A DNA stretch of 64,000 bases from Xiphias gladius (taxonomy: Eukaryota; Chordata; Actinopteri; Istiophoriformes; Xiphiidae). Below, piece after piece: positions 30,211 through 45,117 of this stretch. The notes beneath the pieces are model-generated. The model was not told the DNA's origin, searched no databases, and was given only the letters and a program-made list of their open reading frames with translations. The position numbers were made by a program, and so were the translations under genes. The stretch spans positions 24,720,045-24,784,044 of the forward strand of contig NC_053420.1 of assembly GCF_016859285.1 (NCBI RefSeq), written 5' to 3'. How positions within the stretch are numbered: position 1 is the first letter of the stretch; each line of letters begins with the position of its first letter.

Positions 30211-32286
30211 TGGTTTGTGTTGACTTAAGTTGTTGGTTTTTACCAACGATATATGTTAACGATATAGCTGTCGTTAACAGAGTTTTACATTTGTTAATAA
30301 ACCCTGTTTAGCCAACTAAACGTTAGCTTAAATTAAGAAGTGTCACTGTATATGGTATTTGTTAGTGAACACGGTATTTAAAACGATAGTTTTGAAAATA
30401 TTTTGCATTAAATAATGATACTGTTTCCTCAAGCTATCCTTCACTGTTTTCTATCATTTGCTTACCACCTATCTAGCATTTTATCTTCTAATGCAATGAT
30501 TATTCTCCTCTGCTAACCCTTTGCAAGTGTTTTTGATGTCTTCATGGACGTTAGGTAAAATGTTGAGACATGGCTCTCTGCTGCTTTATTAGCTGTAAAT
30601 ATTCATAACCGGGTAGGTCGACAGATTGATGCCAACTATGGATTATACCGATATGTGTGTTGAATCCAACTAATGAGCTCGCAGTGCTAATCATGCTTGC
30701 CAAGTCATGGTTCCGTTAGTCCTGTGTTTTTAAACCATGTGATCAGTCCCTGACACAGTGTCATGGGGTGCAGATTATGAGCGCCACACCGATAGCTCTA
30801 TGCCATTTTTGCCTCATAACAGCACTGATACTGATTCAAGCAGTGGCTTTTTGTTCACATAAGAGGCTCTACACGTTAAGTGATCTGTGGATAAGACTTT
30901 TTTTTTTCAGTAATGCTTTCTCCTTAGTATAACCTGATTGGAATGATGATTTAAAGCCCTTCTGTTATAGAGTTTGGACTTTGGTCATTGCAGCTGTATG
31001 AGGTGGTTTCTTATTACAAAGTACAGTCAGCCAAAGTACAGAAATGCTTGGCAATGTCTTGAGCAGGTGCAAAGATGAGAATGTTTGATCAGCCATGGAT
31101 TTTAGCTCAAAATATGTTTGTGCCTCCAGTCATCCAGATTATCAATTAACAAAGTGTGATTGCAAATTCAAAGGTTTCTCATCAATGAAAAAAAACACAT
31201 TTCTGCGTGACATTATGTGAAAACACAATGGAAAAGTCAGGGGGATAAATTTAGAGATATTTATTAGGGATCATGGATTTATTTCAAGGAAATAGAGGTT
31301 AGTCAAAGAGGGAAAGAGGTATTACATTTGAAGAGGAAGACCTGAGGATAGCTAAGGCCTATAATGAGAGCATCTGTTATTCAAAATTTAACAAATAAAA
31401 TATTCCAGCCTGTGTATTTGTTGTTTTACTAAAAATCCTTAAATCTGTGTAGATGACGATTTTAAGTGCAACCCCTGCCTGTTTGGAAGGACAAATACAG
31501 ATTTCGGAGGGGAAGTCATCATGATGCATTATACTGTATAGAATTGTAATGATTAACACAATCCATGGTCCAATTTAGTGTGTTTTTGAGTAACTGGGTT
31601 TGTGTTCCATTGTCCAATCTACTGTAAGAATATTATTAATATTAATCATAATAATAACCTTTATTTATAGAACATCGTTTTTTAACTACGTTGCAAAGTG
31701 CTTTACAAAAAGAAATAATCAGATTAATATATCTACAAGAATAGTAATTTGGTAATGAAATAATGTAGTTTTTCCATTGAATGGTTATCAGAAGCATAAA
31801 TATCACAAAATCATTACTTTACAGTCAAACAAAAACAACCAGCTGGGGTTACAAAAATAGCAGATGTCTCAGCTCAACAAACCTAGCACTGCATTGTTCA
31901 ACACACTGTATTTTGAGCGGGGGAAAAAAGCGCAGTGAATTGTTTCAAGAATTGTATTCAGTGCCTCATGGTACAATGCAGTGCAGCATATTGTTAATGT
32001 CCCAATACTTTATTTTCCTTTGTTTGTGAAGTGAAGGAAACTGTAATATAGCAGACACTGCAATTTGTTTAATTCCTAGAACTTCCCTATTTCTTCGGAA
32101 TGTATTTTGACACGTTCACAGACCTTATCATCTTTCAGTAAAAGCTGTTGACCCATATCAAAAGGGTAATAATTGGGGCAAGGCTGTATGCATCTTCTCT
32201 GAGCAAATCCAGTGTTGGTCTGCTTTTATTAGGAGTTTTCTTCTCCCTTCCAATATATGTTTTTTGTCTTTTACAGCTGTGGCACA

Positions 32287-34317
<2,031 letters not shown>

Positions 34318-35915
34318 GGACTCTGACGATCGTCAGGGGGGAGGAGGGGTGTTGTCACTGCCCTCACTACCCTGTCTTGCCTTGTCTGTATATCCCCTTT
34401 CCCATGACCCACTGTGTTAATCTCTAATGCCCAACATACAAGCAGCATCCCACTCATAGAGTATACTACTACACACACAAACATGCTGCACTCACCTCCT
34501 TATATACACATAACACACATTTTCTATAAAATACATCTCCTAGCCCAAAGAACACCTTAAGGAAACATTATGGCATTTACTTCTATGATGCTTCTTACTT
34601 CCCAGTGTTTCTCCACATATTTTTTCATAGCGGTGGTGGTTTGGGCTAATCTCATTTTTAGTTCCATGTATATTGCTGCTTTCACACCCAGTTTTGGTCT
34701 AACTACTTTTATTTGGATACTGTAAGTGGTCAATTTGAAGCACTATCTCTATACGTTTGTGTTTATCTTGTTTATTTTTTTTTTTGTTTTATTAATCAAA
34801 GTTTCTTTAGAAGTGGTGGTGGTTTTCTTACTTTTGCAGCCCGCCACCGCTGCATGGATAGAGGAAACACTGCCCCCCCCCCCGTTTTACTCGTCTGTTT
34901 TGTGGCTTTAATTTTCATTCATTCAACCTTTATTTAAATCTTGAAGAATCATTGAGGGCATGCCCTCAGTTTCAATGATGTCGAGAGTACACTTTGTTTC
35001 ATACTCAAAAACACTTGTTACCCTGGTTTCACTTTACCTCACTAAACTGATGAACATAGTCAGTAGTGAAGTAGTGAAGGATCAGAATGTGTGAAGGTGC
35101 ATGTGTGGATCACATCAATATTCTGCCTGCTGGTTCTTGTTAAATGGCAGAGATATGAAAATCCAATTCATTGAAAAGTCAATCAGACAATTGTGCACAG
35201 ATTGTTTTGTTTTTTGTTTTTTTTTTGGAACAATAACTTAAGACTTTTTCAGACATCTCAATTTGGAGCCACAATAAATGCAGTTGTAGCTCAGGTTGAG
35301 GACGACGTGTGAATCAAGACTCAGATCCTTGATGTAAGTGCTCTCCCTAGCATATTACTCGCTGTTCATCTATGGAGAAATGAAGGTTTGTTTTTTATTC
35401 AATTATTCTTGGTACATCTGACGAGGGAATGAACCAAAACAAGCATGTCATTCTACCTGATAGTCCTGGAGAGGAGAGAGATTTTTTCTCTAGTATAATT
35501 ATCATTCATACCTGAGTACTATTAGCTAGTACATTTCTTTTTATCGTCAGCTATTGCAAGACTTTGTATATTTGCAAACCTCTCAATCAATATGTGGGGA
35601 AGGCAAAAAGTTGTGTTGTAAATCTCCATATCTGACTCTGCCAGATGCTCGTGTTGGCAAACAGTTTAAGTGCTTGACATTTCTTTTAACTGATCAGATC
35701 TTTAACTGTTCGTATTATGCTAAAACTTTGAAATGCATTATAGATTACGAAATAGCATACATACTGTAACTTTGAAAAGAGAAAAAAATCGGGGGAAGTA
35801 TTGGCATTCATCATTATTATATTATGATAAATGCATAGCATCTACATTGTTTCAAAATGTCTTTGCGTTTCAAGTAATAAGGGTAATAAAATCTTTAATA
35901 AAGCATATTGTATTT
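34318..35915 (+). other. rab7a 3' untranslated region
   Basis: About 1.6 kb of AT-rich sequence after the stop, ending with two AATAAA signals (35885-35890 and 35897-35902). A short stretch near 34920-34990 resembles a dispersed fish repeat. No ORF of interest. The hmces stop codon lies only about 200 bp further on, on the opposite strand. Confidence 0.7.
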
Positions 35916-36111
35916 ATTTGACATTTATTAATGAAATATTGAACTATCAAGCCGTATCTGTGAAGCATATTTTTATTACATTTAAGACATTTACTAATAC
36001 AATTTAAAAACCTGAACATACAATATTTTTCTCATACCTGTAAAAATGGTAAAGTAGAATAAGGCCTAAACGGTATTCAAAACTGCAGTTTTAAGTTCCC
36101 GGTTCACATCT

Positions 36112-38320
36112 TCACTTGGTTCGTGGTTTCTTGTTGGCTGCCTGAAGCCACTGCTGAAGTGCTCCTGTAGACTTGCGCTTAGCCACTGCCTTGCTTTCTT
36201 GCTCTTCTTTACGCTCACTTGTGTTGAACTCCTTCCTCTTTGAAGGGGAACTGCTCGTCAGCCAGCTCATCATCTTCTTACTGCTGGCTGTGGGCTTGGG
36301 CTCCTAGGGATCAGGGGTCAGATTTGTCAATTTGCCAAGCTAGATTTTCCAACCAGAGTGAGTAAAAAACCACAGTAAATCTAATACCTTTTTGCTGCCA
36401 AGATCCAATGGCTGAAGGCATTCTGGAGAGTTGTTGCGTGTGTTGTTGACTAGTGAAGAGACAGGATGAAAAGTCAAAATGTTTTTCGACTGGAGCAGTC
36501 TCAGGGCCTCTAGAGACCTCACTTCCCCAAAGTCAAGCCATCTTCTCACTTCTTCCTCTCCATCCAGAATTGCCGGCATCCTAGAACACAAGCACATGGT
36601 GAGATACGATTTCACACAGGAAAAAAAAATGAAACAAGCTTGTTTGCCCATCAACGGTCCTTACCTATGATGGATGTTTTGCAGGTTTGAGGAGGCACTT
36701 ACAGTGATTATACTGTAAGTGTAAAGGGTTTCTCCACCACCTGGAGGCGCCCAGCAGTCAAACAGTCCAGCCATAGTCAGCAACTTCCATCCACTCCACT
36801 CATCTCGTGCTTCCCCTTCCTGGCCAACGCACAGCAAAGAGCAGAAGGGAGTCAATTTAATGTCGGAATGGTGAAAATTAGCAGGTTTTGTGAAAATACT
36901 AGTGACAGACTGAGGGTTTATGACTTTCCAGTCCACAACTTGACACTAACATTAAAACTAAACCAGGCATTGGTATATTGCATAACTGTCAACGCTAGAG
37001 GAACACCTGGTTGACACATGCATATTTTTGCCTCTACTCCTCTCCCACACAGGAAATTTTCAGCCATGGTAATTTCCGCCATTTCTGCATTCTCTCTACT
37101 TTTGCTCTGAATGAAAGCAAAATTTCATGGTGCTTACAGTATATTGCTATCAAAAACCCAGTACACACCTCTGTCAAGTCAAGGGAGGCCTTCTTTGCAG
37201 GGCACTCTGTCTTTAAATTGTCCTTTTTGCGAGCTGAGGTTCTGGGGTCATCCTGATCCTCCATTTTCTCCTGACTGGATCCCTGAGTCTGGGGGAAGTA
37301 GATGAAGAAAGGCTGCTTGTTTTTCTCCTGCTTCTTCCACTCATAAAAACCATCAGCCAGGATGACGCAGCGCTGTCCTTTTATCAGGGGCTCCTTTGGG
37401 GAGAAAATAAAGTGATCAGAGACACTCCTGCATCCTCAGACCCACAACACATAAAGCATGCTGATAAGAGGTAAGTAGCCTGCCACGCTGCTGTGTCTCA
37501 AACAGTATGCACCTTGTACGATTTCTTCTCCAATATATTCTCGCTGCGGCAGTTGCTGGTGCTGTAGTGCATCTTGCTCGGATCATCCTCCTTGAACCAT
37601 GCAGGCACAAGGCCCCAACGCATCGAGGCCAACACACACTCGTCCACAGGAGCATTCTGAGGACACACAGTCACATTGACACATAGGAGTGGACACAATA
37701 ACATGAGCATCTACATTATATAATGCAATAAGTACATACTACCTTTGTGAGGCCTACACTGTTCCATAGTATTATGACTGTGACAGAGATGTATTAATGA
37801 ATTATGTCTGTGGTTAATTCTTGTAGCTCCCAGGTTGTGGTGTTGTTGCACTGAACTGTACTGTATGTTGTTATGTGTCCGTATTGAAGGTTTGATAAAG
37901 CAAATTAACAATGAAACTAACCAAATCCGAATATATAAGGGGGACTTCTTAGGTTGATAATATCCATTAGTTATATCCTCACCTTGAGAGTTTTCTACTA
38001 AAAGTTTTTTTCAGATCTGTCTCTTGACGTTACAGGGTGAAATCTTCACATGAGGTCCATTTCTTTGGTGTCCTTCACTTGAAACAGTTTATGAATCTCA
38101 CTCAGGCACAGGAAGATCCAGGTCTTCTTACCTTATCGAAATGCCTGCGGGACAGGAGGACGGGACTCATGGACTGGGGGTTCTTGTTGTAAGAGGGCCG
38201 GTATTTGTCCACATCTCCATCCCTCCAGCGGGGCTGTTTCCGCTGCCCTTTTCGGTTTCTGTAAGAGCAGGCTCGGCTCAACTCGTCGGGAGCAAGAGTA
38301 CAAGCTGTTCTTCCGCACAT
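36112..38320 (-). CDS. hmces: Abasic-site processing protein HMCES (SRAP domain)
   Basis: Shields abasic sites in single-stranded DNA by forming a covalent DNA-protein crosslink through Cys2; acts at replication forks. Exons 38132-38320, 37513-37656, 37169-37393, 36665-36819, 36388-36580 and 36112-36303 join to 365 aa (human 354). The start at 38320 is fixed by the need for MCGR, which makes Cys2 the N-terminal residue after Met removal; an in-frame ATG ten codons upstream would hide it. SRAP residues are present: Cys2, [14 protein letters not shown], the catalytic Glu in LADGFYEW (about 129), and His in NIHHRMPAIL (about 236-237). A charged insertion of about 25 residues follows YFPQ in exon three. 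The tail contains ALQQWL, similar to the PCNA-binding end of the human protein. Confidence 0.97.
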
Positions 38321-38629
38321 TTTACAACTGAAACTGGACTTTTCAGACACCTGAGAAGAGGGCTCAACATAGGTTCAGCTAAGAAATATTCTACAGAGTT
38401 AGCATGTTAGCTTACATTAATTTCAGGAAACAAAACATTTCTTCTTCGCTGGCTGCAAAGGCACCGTTTTGAAATTTTGCTAAGTTTACTGTTTTCAAGT
38501 GTTGTTTTATATATATCTATCGTAAAGTTTCGCTTATTGTCTTTCTGTCTGTCTGCGTCTGTGTGCTCAGCTCTGTGTTTACATGTAATAAGGATAACAC
38601 GATTTGCCCAGGCAGAGACGCAGGAGAGG

Positions 38630-38720
38630 GCGCGCCGAACACGTGACACCGTGGCGTTCAGCGGCCACTCCCTCTGGCCCCCGGCTTGTGCTTTACTGAG
38701 CCAAGATGGCGACGCAGTAG
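38630..38720. promoter_or_regulatory. hmces promoter region with E-box and YY1-like site
   Basis: A CpG-containing block 300-400 bp upstream of the hmces start holds CACGTGAC (38640-38647) and CCAAGATGGCGACG (about 38701-38714), a good match to the YY1 AAGATGGCGGC word. Transcription start not determinable. Confidence 0.4.
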
Positions 38721-39320
38721 AGAGAAATATTCAAAATACAAATAAAAATCCAAATCTTCTACAGTATTGGATCTACTGTATTAAAAAATAATTATTTAAA
38801 TATTTAATACGTCAGTTAAAGTAGCAATACCACAATGTTCAATTAAAATCCCGCATTGCAGAACATTTCCATAGCCTACAGCAGAATTTAGGTGTCAAAA
38901 GTAGCTAATTTTTAAAAAGTATCTTATGCAGAATACCCAGCTACTCATATATTCCCTAAAATAACTTGATAAACTGTAAAAGGGAGACGGATATTTCCAA
39001 AGACACACAGAATAAACAAAGAAAAAATAGTCTGGAAATTGTATGGTAATAAGTCAAAAGAAACAACGCCTTGGTCATGTATAAAATTTCAGCTACTATA
39101 ACCACGGTGTTTACAGAAACCTTGAAAACACTCTCACTGTCATGATGTTAGCAAAGATGCTTTGTAACTTTCCGAACTGTCTCTGGTGTTAGCACTGGGT
39201 GCGATCCAGAGGTTGCCGTGGCAATAACAAACAGGTCGGGAGTCTGCAGTTTGTGTTTGACCAAACCATGAAGCAGAGCAAAAGAAAAGGTTCCCCTCAA
39301 GAATGAGAGCTGAAGTCAAA

Positions 39321-39479
39321 ATGGCGGCCACCGGGTCCAGACAGTCTGTCCAACTAGGCCAGGAGGGACACCGGGCTACTGATGGACGCTGCACAACATG
39401 CCCAGCAAGTGGTGAGAGACGGAAAGCAACAAAGAAGACACCGTTCCTGACTGAACATGCCAAGGAACCAGACAAATAA
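39321..39479 (+). CDS. Small ORF of 52 codons with YY1-like start, function unknown
   Basis: An open frame starts in the context AAAATGGCGGCCACC, a strong Kozak-like and YY1-like sequence, and encodes MAATGSRQSVQLGQEGH... rich in Arg, Lys and Thr, ending EPDK. The stop codon overlaps an AATAAA (GACAAATAAAG). No domain recognised. It could be a non-coding first-exon region of the ttll3 locus, a small gene, part of a dispersed repeat, or chance. It lies between hmces and the first recognisable ttll3 exon on the ttll3 strand. Confidence 0.2.
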   Translation: MAATGSRQSVQLGQEGHRATDGRCTTCPASGERRKATKKTPFLTEHAKEPDK

Positions 39480-40553
39480 AGCTGAAAATCACTAGGATGT
39501 ATTTTCTTCAAATGTTAATCAAAGAGTGGCCCCTTCACCATGATTCATAGCCCAGGACTGGAACCATCTACAACCTCCAAATTGATTGACAATTCTTGTA
39601 TCAGTAACAATGGTCTATATTTTCGATTCTAGCCAGATGAAAAACCCATAAAATGCTTATTTATCACCTCTTTTCCAAACCCGTTTTTTTTATGACTAAA
39701 TATCATCAAAAAATTACGGCTTGAGCTTTTTCTTACTCTGGTACCCCTTCTCTGCTCTTTTCAGTTACTGTTCGAGATTGCATGTATATTGTACTTGAAA
39801 TTTTGTGCCGGATGTCGAAACCGAAGTAACTGAAATAAACAAGTGAATATGGGAAACAATTACACGTTAAGCCTTTGTTGTAACCTGCTGTTGAGGGGCC
39901 CATTTATAAACTGAAACATAAAAGGTCACTAATGTATGACTTGGCCTTTGCATTCATAGAGTTGGCTTATAGATCACAAATGACGAATTAATCATGAGGT
40001 CCCACTCAGGACAGCTGGCCAAATGTTTAAACTCAGGCACCATGTGTTAAAGTTTCAAGACTTTGCTCTTTTTGGCTCCAAGCTGAAGATGTCAAGTCTT
40101 AATATTTAGTTACATTGTCTTCGGCTTTGTGATTACCACTGGCTGCCTGTCATGTATACTTATATTTGGTTTATGTTTTATGCATTTAGCCATTTATTTA
40201 TTAATCAGCCAATTTGTAGACATTTATTTGCAGTAGATATATTTCAACTGCAAATGCCATGTTTGAAGACACTTTATCCAGGTGTTTGTGAATGTTCTCC
40301 TGCCTCTCCTCCATCATGCACTGGACGGCTAAGTGTCACTGAAGAAGGCTATGCCATTAATTAGCCAGCAAACAAGTAGGTATTCCCTGCAAGTCGAAAA
40401 CCAACATGGTGAATGGTGAATTTCTTATTCAACTGATATAGTGCTCCATGAACGACATGAACAATATCATCATTAATGGGCTTTATAAAGACAACTAAAA
40501 TGAAAATTTACACAACAGACTGTATATTTTCATTTCCTGTTTGTGTGTGTCAG

Positions 40554-43500
40554 CTACACCTCCTGAGGGCAAAGGTCACCACAGTTTTCTCAGCCTACCT
40601 ATTCTTAACCCAGAGAGACTGAGAACAGCCAAGGCCCTTGTAGAAAAAGCTATCAAGGTGAATTACCCTAACTAGAAAAACACAAACACCAAGTCATCCA
40701 TTGTTTAGGCGTCTGCTTTTATTCCTGTCAGATGCATAGGGTATTCTCTGTCCAGGGCCCTTACCCTGTCATCAGGGAGGCACTCAGGGCCAGAGGCTGG
40801 GTTGAGCAGCATATGCACCGCTCCAAACAACATGTAAATCGAAGTAACAGTGGTGACAGCAGAACCAGCTCTAATGATGCTGGTAACAGCGACGACGATG
40901 ACGGTGGGCTAGATGAAAGTTTGACTTTTTCAGAAATCGTATTTCTGCTTTCCTCTGAATATGTTATGTTGAATATGTATATATCTCTCCACTGATTAAC
41001 ATTGCTCCTTCTTCACAGACAACTCAGACGATGTTGAAAAAGAGCAGGATCAGGATGAACTATATGATCTCATGGTAAAAATAACCTCTGAGGTTGTAGG
41101 CTCACATGAGGCTTATGTGACGCAGTGCTAACCTTGATTACCATGCTGGAAATCAATTCCATGGTCTCGCCTAGTGCGAAATGAAATGGTTCATTTTAAT
41201 TGGACAAACCGTAGAGTCGCCATCAATGTCTACAGTTTACAAAAAGAACAGATTACCAATCATTTTGCAAAAGCAGGCAGCTTCACCACCAAGGTACATT
41301 TACGTGCTATCATCATTTCTTACAGCAAAAAAGGACTATTCAGTGTCACACCCACCATCATTACTTACTTCTTGTTTCTCTGACAGGTGGAGTTGTGTGT
41401 GAACCTGAGGAACTTGCACTGGTTTGATTCAGCTGACTCAGACACCTTCTTCCCTCGCTGCCACAGGCCACAGGATGAGAAGCATGCTTTCATTGGTCAG
41501 ATCCTTTCACTTAAGCAATTTTGTCTTTAAATCTGGCACTATTTAGCTCTGCTGTCTATGTCCGGTAGAAGACTACAGGAGAACTGCCTGCACAAGTCTT
41601 TGGAAGTACATTGCGGAGAGGGAGCAGTTTGTTCTGGGAGGGGGAATGAGCCACAACGTTTGGGCTCTTCAGGGTATGACCATTTTCCAAAGGACTGCCC
41701 ACCTTCTCAAGTTAGCTAAATAAAGAGGGACATGATTTTGTATCTCCTCCTTCAGATCAAAGGAGACGTAGCAAATGGCAATCTAAACCCATGGTCTTCT
41801 CACAATTGATTGACAGCGCACTCAAAGTATGTCAGGAGTTCCTAGAGGGTCTGGAGCACAACGACATAGACATAAGCCTGGAGACACCACAAACACTCAC
41901 AAAGGAGGAGTGGGCGAAGTTTATTGACAGTTTTTACCTTGTTGTTCAGTGTGTACCGTGTACGTGTGTGACAGAGATAAAGAAAACTGCCGAACCGAAG
42001 TCCTCTTGAGTACCTCACTACAGTACCGCTCTCTCTGCTTCCTCGCTCATTGGTGGAGCAGAGATAGAGAACAGTGATCATTTTGTCAAGTGCTGCAAAG
42101 CCATGCTACAGAGGCTGGGGGAGGTCAGGCCACAGATGGACATAGATGGCATACACAACATCTGGATCATCAAACCCGGAGCAAAGTCCAGGGGCAGAGG
42201 TGAGAAGTCAAACACCGCAAGACAGTTCACATAGTATCTGACAAAGTCCTGGCTGACCGGTTTCGCCTCCCTTCTGGGTATCACATGCACCAAGCGTCTG
42301 GACGAGATCCTCAGGCTGGTGAACGGTGATCCAACCCTAATCAAGGAAAGTAAGTGGGTGGTGCAGAAGTACATGGAGCGCCCCTTGCTGGTTCATGGCA
42401 CCAAGTTTGATGTGCGCCAGTGGTTCCTGGTCACTGACTGGAACCCTTTGACTGTGTGGTTCTATAAAAAGTTCTATGTGCGCTTTTCTACGCAGCCTTA
42501 CTCACTAGATACAGTGGACAGGTAAGACAGTCACACTGATAAAGGGATGGGAAAAAAGTTGAAAAAAAAACAGAAGCAGATGTGAAACCAAACGAACATT
42601 CAAATACAAAAAGGAGAAGTGAGACACGAAAAAGAGCAAGATAGGTTATGATTATACGTGTCATTTTTGGCGGGAGATCTAATTTTACGTCCATGCACCG
42701 CATGGCCTGAAAACAGCCGTTGGGTATCTCCTCGGGGTATATTTAAATTTGTGTTTATTTGATGTTTTTGACATCTGCCACAGCAAACTTCAAATCAAAT
42801 CCCAAACTGCAAGCTGCCTCTGAAACATTTCCCCACACATTTACAGGAACGCTGAATGGTTGATCTGATGCTCGGATGAAAAAAAACACCCAAGTGCTTT
42901 CGTATTTTTAGGAAAAATTAGATACAGAGTGGCAGAAAGAGTGGAAGGAAGAGAAGAGGTGTAGGCTATTTACCTGAGAAAGGGACAGTTAAAACTTAAA
43001 GGTTATACGAGTCCTGTGAGGAAGAATTATGTTGCTCTAACTAGGCTACAATTGGGGCATTGCGGTTAGATGAAAATCATAAGCAAACATCCAGATGGGC
43101 TTCACAAATGTGGTACTGTAGAAAACTGTCCATTGCTTCTTAATTTCCTGTGGTAGAGCAATACAAATTCAGCAGAGAAATGCAACCATGATTTTGGGAA
43201 TCAACAGATTTGGGGCTATCTTCTTATACACATTCACATTTACTCAAGTCGGTACATTGAAAGAGTTTTTGGTGGCTGTAATTATTCCTCGTGTCCACTG
43301 TGGTTGTCAAGAGATCCCTTCCTACTGTGATTCCACTGCAAGATGAGGGACAAAATCAGCAGCCCTCGTTCCATGCAAAAACCCATTTAAAAGTTCAGCA
43401 AAAGCTAGTACAGCATGAGGTCTCTGCAGTCTGAATTAGACAAATCAAGTGTCTGCCGAAGTTACAGTATTTTCTTTTCACTGAACTTTGAAATGCATAT

Positions 43501-45117
43501 TTAAACAGAACAAGGATTATCCCTTCTTACTCTGGATTTGTAATAGGAAGGAATCTCATTACGGCCAGTATGGGCAGGAGGCTTGATTACTGAGACCAAC
43601 AACTCTTTTCAGTGTACATACTGTATGGGCACATGAGTATTCTATTAAGATAGACAAAAGGCTGTGAATCTACCCTGTAGATTAGAAGAAGAAGTAGAAG
43701 AAGCCAAGAGTTGTCACAAAGTATAAACGAAAATGAGACATATGCCACTTTAATCAAATATTGAATAAAACCTTTTGATAGCCCATAAAATCAATTTCCC
43801 TACTTACTTGATATTTTAGAAATTATAACAGTTTAACGACATCTATATTTGGTTTGAAAATCATAATCTGATTTCTGTGCATCCACGCTTGTCACCATAT
43901 CATGTCTAATTACTTATTACCTGCTGTCAAGCAACTGTCACCCATGTCCTCTCATTTATTTTTCCATCTTGACTTGTCTTCACGCTTTCCTCTCAACTCT
44001 GTCCACCTGTGCAATAATTCCATCCAGAAGCACCTGAGGCCCTCGCATCACATCGAGGCATCCCAGCGGACAACATGTGGTCAGATGACCAGTTCAGGAC
44101 CTTTCTGTCAAGCCAGGGCCAGGAAGCTCAGTGGCGGACTGTGGTAGTCCCGGGAATGAAGAAGGTTATAATACATGCATTACAGACAACACAGGATCTG
44201 ATGGAGTCATGCAAAAACACCTTTGAAATCTATGGCGCTGACTTCATGTTAGGTAGAATGAGCTCACTGTCAATGGCACGCCATATTTTAGAGTATCTTA
44301 TACTGCATGTTTCAACACACATTATTTCACATTTTAAAACTCCAAAATTATATGTGGTAATACAAAAAACACAGAATTCAACTCTAATTCAAATTACGTT
44401 TTAATATTTTCTATGTACCTTTACAAGGAAAACAAGAGAAAAACTGTCATCAGTTAGATATTTTCATTTGTATTACACAGGATGTGACCTGCGGTAATGG
44501 CTGATAGAGATTAATGTTGGTCCCACCATGGCTCCCTCTACCCCTGTGACAGCCCGACTGTACTGCTGTTCAGGAGGACACGTTACGAGTCGTCCTGGAC
44601 TGGGGAGCTGACCGCACCGCAAACACGGGGGACCTTCAGCTAATATATAGGCAGGTAAGGAAGAGTTTTCCCTCCTCTTCAGGTTGTAGTGTACATTTAA
44701 GTGGCTCAAGTCATGCGGGTGACACACAGTGCTTTACATGTCACCTCTGGTCTCTAGGCAGCAGTAGAGGTGCCACAGTATGTAGGAGTCAACCTACGTG
44801 TTGAGGGCTTTGAGTTCAAAAGCCCCTGCCAGCTTCCCCCACTGAAGTCCTCCAGCAAATCACCGCCAAAACATTGTGGCGTTGTCAAGGAGAAGGAGCC
44901 CGCAGCAGAAAAAGTAAAGCCTCTGTCTAAGATGCTGTTGAAGAGTGCAGAAGCTCAGCTCAAAAACACCAGCAATGGGGTTCTGCCACTTCCTCCTGTC
45001 CCTCCTGAGACACCCGTGCCCGTCCCTATTGAAATGCTCACACTTCACTTGCCAATGACTGTAAACAAGTCCATCCATCTGCCCATTAGTGCCCAGTCTC
45101 ACTCTGTATTTTTGTAG
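40554..45117 (+). pseudogene. ttll3: Decayed TTLL3-type tubulin glycylase
   Basis: TTLL3 adds the first glycine of side chains on tubulin in cilia. The exon series is clear: 40554-40657, 40732-40918, 41019-41074, 41165-41293, 41387-41495, 41569-41673, 41756-about 41949, about 42052-42199, 42278-42521, 43997-44252, 44481-44654 and 44758-45117. Conserved parts include [70 protein letters not shown] and VEVPQYVGVNL. But the acceptor before 41165 reads GG, that before 42278 reads GG and that before 43997 reads AA. An in-frame TAA (44495-44497) replaces the Pro of RPWLIEIN. Frameshifts are needed within 43997-44252 (between QKHLRPS and NMWSDDQ) and near 44553-44565. The junction near 41949-42052 also lacks clean splice signals. 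Taken together this is a eroding gene, not one error. A functional short or alternatively spliced form is not excluded. Confidence 0.85.
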
